From Paenibacillus pectinilyticus (GTDB lineage Bacteria; Bacillota; Bacilli; Paenibacillales; NBRC-103111), in NCBI RefSeq assembly GCF_001700435.1, contig NZ_LYPC01000012.1:248001-312000 (forward strand): a stretch of DNA of 64,000 nucleotides, written 5' to 3'. This document shows positions 63,171-64,000 of the stretch, piece by piece (within the stretch, counting starts at the first letter, position 1; each line of letters opens with the position of its first letter). The notes under the pieces were generated by a model that worked only from the letters and a program-made list of their open reading frames with translations, was not told where the DNA came from and ran no database searches. The translations under genes and the position numbers were made by a program.

Positions 63171-63725
63171 ATGGATAAATTCACGCCGTATGTGATAAAA
63201 AGCTTCAAACATGACGGGCATCTGCATCGGATGTGGTTGACCAACTGGCGAGTACCCCAGCATATTCTCCATGAAGAGCATCAGAAGATGGGCATGATGG
63301 TGTTCATTAACAGCCAGACCAAGATTCAAGAAGCAGACGGCAAAGAATGGGTGAGCCGCATTCCAGGTGTTTCTTTTTTCATTCCGAAAATGTGGTTTAA
63401 TATCGTTGCTCTAATGGAAGAAGCAGGTGTGCGCTATTATTGCAATGTGGCCTCACCACTTTATGTGAACGGGCGTGTGTTAACCTATATTGATTACGAT
63501 CTGGATGTGATTCGGATGCCGGATCGAACTGTACATATCGTGGATCAAGAGGAATACGAGCGCCATAAGCTTCACTATCACTATTCTACTCTCGTCGAGT
63601 CGAAGGTGAAAGATGGCCTAGCTGCGCTGCTTGCGCTAGTTAATGGAGACAAGCCTCCCTTCCAGGATGAAACGGTGATTTACTATTACGAAGAGTGGGA
63701 AAAGCATAAGAACGGGGGCGTTTGA
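63171..63725 (+). CDS. DUF402-family protein (YgaC/Ntdp type nucleoside phosphatase)
   Basis: A 184-residue protein of the DUF402 group, to which nucleoside tri/diphosphatases such as staphylococcal Ntdp belong. Motifs: FKHDGHLHRMWLTNW, VSFFIPKMWFNIVALMEE, YYCNVASPLYVNGRVLTYID and YDLDVIRMPD, with the acidic residues used for metal binding. AAGGGAG lies nine bases before ATG 63171. It ends directly before the signal peptidase gene (TGA then ATG), so the two are co-transcribed. Confidence 0.85.
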   Translation: MDKFTPYVIKSFKHDGHLHRMWLTNWRVPQHILHEEHQKMGMMVFINSQTKIQEADGKEWVSRIPGVSFFIPKMWFNIVALMEEAGVRYYCNVASPLYVNGRVLTYIDYDLDVIRMPDRTVHIVDQEEYERHKLHYHYSTLVESKVKDGLAALLALVNGDKPPFQDETVIYYYEEWEKHKNGGV

Positions 63726-64000
63726 ATGGGCTTTTTCGCAGGACGCGAAGATTCGAATGAAGTTATGGCTGCGCCGAGACATAATCATGAAGCCAAAAGC
63801 TTCACGCATGAGCTGTGGGATTGGACCAAATCCATTCTCGTAGCTCTTCTTGTTGTTATTGTTGTTCATCAATTCGGCTTTAATCTTTCCACAGTTCGCG
63901 GGCACTCGATGGACCCGACGTTAGCCGAAGGGAATTGGCTGTTCGTGAACAAAGCCATCACCTATCTGAAAGCGCCTAAACGTGGGGATATTGTCATACT
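63726..64000 (+). CDS. lepB: Signal peptidase I, N-terminal part (cut by the window end)
   Basis: The 91 visible residues start at the ATG immediately after the DUF402 stop. A cytoplasmic segment of about 30 residues is followed by one membrane helix (SILVALLVVIVVHQFGFNL) and the family box GHSMDPTLAEGNWLFVNK with the nucleophile Ser61, then KRGDIVI. The general-base lysine and the rest lie beyond position 64000. It is a type I signal peptidase of the single-anchor Gram-positive class. Confidence 0.93.
   Translation, partial: MGFFAGREDSNEVMAAPRHNHEAKSFTHELWDWTKSILVALLVVIVVHQFGFNLSTVRGHSMDPTLAEGNWLFVNKAITYLKAPKRGDIVI

Overview
The window looks like chromosomal DNA of an endospore-forming, Gram-positive member of the Paenibacillaceae (most like Paenibacillus). 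The reasons are a GerA/GerB/GerC germinant-receptor operon, a collagen-like spore-surface-type protein, a DUF3905 protein, a bacilliredoxin, YesM/YesN-type two-component genes, PspA/PspC and YdjG/YdjI-type envelope genes, AGGAGG-type ribosome sites and frequent TTG/GTG starts. No rRNA, tRNA, CRISPR array or intact insertion sequence was seen.

Layout. 0.5-8.2 kb: a TetR regulator, a GH20 beta-N-acetylhexosaminidase, two related GPH sugar:cation symporters, an AraC regulator and an N-acyltransferase-type protein, apparently a catabolic locus for amino-sugar glycosides. 8.3-13.4 kb: a broken CPA2 Na+/H+ antiporter and a gerABC operon with a candidate sigma-G promoter. At about 13.84 kb a HI0933-type flavoprotein gene is cut off, and base composition changes from AT-rich on the left to GC-richer on the right; this looks like a rearrangement or island border. 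A cluster of DnaA-box-like 9-mers lies just beyond, at 14.67-14.78 kb.

14.8-27.8 kb holds what I consider the most interesting system. An OmpR-type response regulator and histidine kinase are flanked by an ApbE-like gene (divergent), a secreted Gly-rich repeat protein, and a MacA/MacB/FtsX-type efflux operon ending in a large secreted protein. All four promoter regions carry 4-6 copies of a yTCAG box at exact 11-bp spacing, ending 10-11 bp before a -10 element. This predicts one autoregulated regulon. Embedded in it (18.4-20.4 kb) is a CarH-type B12-binding MerR regulator, divergent from a soluble PAS-chemoreceptor across repeated TTATACA/TTGTATA sites.

27.9-40.6 kb: a zinc-ribbon/SPFH pair (YdjG/YdjI type), a DUF4395-like protein, a metallophosphoesterase, a YtrA-type GntR/ABC operon, an ArsR/AHSA1 pair, a LysM-3D protein, an alpha/beta hydrolase and a LiaI-PspA-PspC-PspA envelope-stress operon. 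41.1-49.3 kb: a ribose/xylose-type ABC importer followed by YesN/YesM and a second, membrane-anchored sugar-binding protein, resembling XylFII-LytS-type sugar sensing. 49.4-64 kb: an Lgt-like membrane protein with DUF3905, bacilliredoxin, a 9-unit array of dyad repeats at 51-52 bp period, nadE, a BlaI/M56 pair with a textbook operator, an aldo-keto reductase, acpS, a membrane protein, mutY, a Crp/Fnr regulator, the collagen-like gene, sodA, a GNAT protein preceded by two abutting cre-like boxes, a DUF402 protein, and the start of a signal peptidase I gene cut by the window edge.

Functional names rest on motif reading by eye. No database search or computed alignment was run.
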